Positions 5,930 through 6,022 of a DNA stretch of 6,022 bases are shown in pieces. Under the pieces are notes generated by a model. The model saw only the letters and a list, made by a program, of their open reading frames with translations, had not been told where the DNA came from and did not search any database. Source of the stretch: Bacteroidales bacterium. GTDB lineage: Bacteria > Bacteroidota > Bacteroidia > Bacteroidales > UBA932. The stretch covers positions 1 through 6,022 of the forward strand of contig JAFYZE010000292.1 in assembly GCA_017548805.1 (NCBI GenBank). The letters are read 5' to 3'. Both the position numbers and the translations under genes were made by a program. Positions within the stretch are counted from its first letter, which is position 1. Each line of letters starts with the position of its first letter.

Positions 5930-5932
5930 GAA
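5902..5932 (-). promoter_or_regulatory. Promoter of miaB
   Basis: On the minus strand TATCTTTG (plus 5909-5902) is a full -7 match. TTCG (plus 5932-5929) lies 19 bases upstream, one mismatch from the -33 TTTG. Transcription would start near 5895, giving a leader of about 32 bases. The predicted -33 overlaps the right edge of the oppositely directed -7 arm. Confidence 0.7.
5921..5928 (+). promoter_or_regulatory. -7 box of the lipoprotein gene
   Basis: TATCTTTG matches the -7 consensus and lies 20 bases before the ATG at 5949, giving a very short leader. No TTTG is present at the -33 distance; bases 5896-5901 read GCAAGG. The box lies in the spacer of the opposing miaB promoter, so the two probably cannot be occupied at once. 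Confidence 0.55.
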
Positions 5933-5948
5933 GAAAGCATATTCCGGC

Positions 5949-6022
5949 ATGAAACGACTGTTCCTACTGATCACTGCCGCGCTGGTACTGTTCCTGGCGG
6001 CCGGATGTTCCACGGAGAAGGG
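5949..6022 (+). CDS. Lipoprotein, N-terminal fragment (cut by window end)
   Basis: Only the first 24 codons are visible. They encode a basic start (MKR), a hydrophobic stretch (LFLLITAALVLFL) and a lipobox-like LAAGC with Cys20, followed by STEK. This is a signal peptidase II signal, so the product should be exported and lipid-anchored at the cysteine. The mature protein is outside the window and its function cannot be told. The start is supported by the -7 box 20 bases upstream and by the perfect signal-peptide layout. There is no Shine-Dalgarno sequence. Confidence 0.8.
   Translation, partial: MKRLFLLITAALVLFLAAGCSTEK

Noticed and set aside
5864..6013. Fifty-codon N-terminal extension of the miaB frame
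   Set aside because: It crosses the miaB promoter and the oppositely directed lipoprotein start, and the internal Met at 5863 gives the standard family N-terminus.
1..6022. CRISPR arrays, insertion sequences and defence or resistance genes
   Set aside because: No regularly spaced repeats, transposase motifs or such protein motifs were seen in any frame.

Overview
The window looks like a piece of a GC-rich chromosome from Bacteroidota (probably Bacteroidales) with a foreign recombinase module on its left side. Four promoters match the Bacteroidota -33/-7 pattern (TTTG, about 19 bases, TAnnTTTG) and there is no sigma70-type pair in use. Most start codons have an A-rich leader and no Shine-Dalgarno sequence. 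The two long host proteins are of the kind found in this phylum. I cannot name the genus.

Left part (about 1-2493): an accessory module, lower in GC and with more mixed codon use than the genes to its right. It begins with an AT-rich leader carrying a strong promoter and a 15-bp inverted repeat. Next is a small resolvase/invertase-type serine recombinase (142-762). A 76-base foldable inverted-repeat element (802-877) separates it from a 49-codon ORF (872-1021) that overlaps a large serine recombinase (1018-2598) by ATGA. The large recombinase ORF has no stop of its own before the host DNA. It reads through the terminator of tRNA-His and into the tRNA gene in antisense, and stops in the D arm. 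I read this as the right end of an integrated element lying immediately downstream of tRNA-His. The left end is not in the window.

Middle part (2494-4547): tRNA-His (GTG) on the minus strand, with its own promoter and intrinsic terminator. Divergent from it is a monocistronic gene for a 594-residue carboxyltransferase of the oxaloacetate decarboxylase alpha / pyruvate carboxylase B family. Its C-terminal biotinyl-like domain has no biotin-accepting lysine.

Right part (4548-6022): miaB (tRNA methylthiotransferase) on the minus strand is convergent with the carboxyltransferase gene, with only 2 bases between the stop codons. The carboxyltransferase terminator lies inside the miaB reading frame. 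miaB is divergent from the start of a lipoprotein gene cut by the window edge, and the two share a palindromic promoter region in which each -7 box lies within the other promoter.

Functionally, the left module would move or rearrange DNA (site-specific recombination). The right side is housekeeping: tRNA, tRNA modification and carboxylation metabolism. I see no defence, toxin, CRISPR or antibiotic-resistance genes. The most interesting points are the recombinase-tRNA junction, the small coupled ORF with the structured element before it, and the carboxyltransferase that lost its biotin lysine.
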